From the NCBI GenBank assembly GCA_037043015.1, contig CM073323.1:14257758-14321757 (forward strand): a stretch of 64,000 nucleotides of DNA. Reading direction: 5' to 3'. The notes beneath the pieces are model-generated. The model ran no database searches. It saw nothing but the letters and a program-made list of their open reading frames with translations, and was not told the DNA's origin. This DNA comes from Bryum argenteum (Eukaryota; Streptophyta; Bryopsida; Bryales; Bryaceae). Both the position numbers and the translations under genes were made by a program. Each line of letters opens with the position of its first letter. Positions within the stretch are counted from its first letter, which is position 1. Positions 62,741 through 64,000 of this stretch are shown piece by piece.

Positions 62741-64000
62741 TTGTAGTTATGAACTAAAAGAATGGAGGAGATTGTGCTTCGGAGAATTTTGATTGATTGG
62801 TTTAAGAGATAGTATTATGTTATAGAAAGGTATGATAAAAAAAAGTGTATACATGTATATGAAATTACTTTATTTGAATTCAATTCAAATGATACAACTT
62901 CAAGAATGGTAGATGTCATTCAATGGAGGCATTGATGTAATTTTGATGTCACAATATATATAAGTTCCACACTGGTGCATGTATATCAAGATGCAAGAGA
63001 ATGCTAAAATTTGCAAGGACAAATAATATAATTTCTAATTGACTACTGGTGTAACATTATTTTTCCTAATATTGGTTATTCCAATCTCATTTCTCATTTC
63101 TTTCACTAATCACAAGGCATAAGTCAAAAATGTGAAGTGAATTTTCCTTTTATCCCTTAACTTAACATTTGTAATTACATCTGATTTGATTTATACATTC
63201 CCTTGAATTTACTTCTACAAGAGTTGTGCACTTAAAATTTCAAGTATCACCTTTATGAAGTGAAGTCACTTATTAGATAACAAAAACTATAACTCACAGA
63301 CACACACGTATGTGTAAGACAATAACAAACTAAAATACCCTCCTAGTTGTGACAAGGTCGTCAATGGAAAACTTTTTTCTTGCCTTTTTGAACATTATGT
63401 GCTAACCATTCTATATACAAGTTAATGTGTATCAAAAAAATTGGAGTGTAAAATACCTAAAACATCAAAACATAAATTGCCTCATTTTTTTATTATAGCA
63501 ATTTCAAGTTGTATTTGAATTTAATTAGGATATTGAACTCATTGTCGATCATTATTAGACCTTGCTTAAGCATACCAATACCTACTCTTACAAAATATTA
63601 AAGATGTCCATACTAAGTCCAAGTTATATTTTTCAATTTAGGTGAGATATATTATCAACAATTAACTCATAGCCAAAATCTGGGGAGGAGCTCACAAATA
63701 GTTCATTTATGAAAAACAAAATTTATTACAATCAGTTTTATCGTGAGAAGTATATGTAAATTCCTAGCAAGATTTGTGAATCCATCTCACATATTATGTC
63801 TCAAATAGGATTGATAACAATGCTTGTAAGTAATTTAAAAACTAATGACGCGTATAATTCTTGACTTTTGAGGCTTTGGGGATGCTCATACCCTACATAT
63901 AATAAAAAAGCAATGTAAGCACTAGAAGCCAATGTAAAACGAGAGCCAATATCGTTCCTACCAAGGTAGATTTGAAAAAGCCTACTAGATAATAATAATA
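62741..64000. other. AT-rich, no gene recognised
   Basis: Stop-rich, with no recognisable element boundary. Confidence 0.5.

Overview
The window is nuclear DNA of a land plant. It holds two copies of a plastid-targeted GapA gene (NADP-dependent glyceraldehyde-3-phosphate dehydrogenase subunit A with a transit peptide), a FAS1-type CAF-1 large subunit, a TrmH/SpoU-family RNA methyltransferase of plant type, an NDR-type AGC kinase and two broken CYP72-clan cytochrome P450 genes. Genes have many short GT-AG introns and lie in AT-rich DNA full of small transposons. I cannot fix the species. Gene content fits any land plant, and I lean weakly toward a non-flowering lineage. I see no bacterial, organellar or viral segment.

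Layout: 1-6.2 kb is AT-rich, with a possible degraded LINE and two related TTAA-flanked elements. 6.3-7.4 kb is P450 pseudogene 1 (-). 8.4-10.1 kb is GapA copy A (-) and 14.2-16.0 kb is GapA copy B (-), separated by AT-rich DNA with one TTAA element. 16.1-22 kb holds a 5S-rRNA-derived fragment, a Stowaway-like element, three abutting TTAA elements, an orphan exon-like ORF and a long purine tract. 22.6-24.2 kb is the FAS1-like ORF (+) with a perfect E2F consensus about 0.5 kb upstream. 26.0-28.8 kb is the SpoU methyltransferase (-). 31.0-32.8 kb is P450 pseudogene 2 (-). 33-56.5 kb is gene-poor: nested TTAA elements, a Helitron inside one of them, CACTA-type foldback elements, minisatellites and a diverged 2-3 kb direct duplication. 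56.8-61.5 kb is the 13-exon NDR kinase (-). 62.7-64 kb is AT-rich with nothing recognised.

The genes are unrelated housekeeping functions: Calvin cycle, chromatin assembly in S phase, RNA methylation and Hippo-like kinase signalling. I see no operon-like or cluster logic.

The most interesting signal is the abundance of small non-autonomous elements flanked by TTAA whose ends begin CCC(T/C)...GGG, the signature of the piggyBac superfamily. At least four unrelated internal sequences use it. One insertion has a paralogous empty site in the window carrying a single TTAA. Second is the GapA pair: exons 3 and 4 are almost identical while introns cannot be aligned. No new defence, RNA or enzyme system was found.
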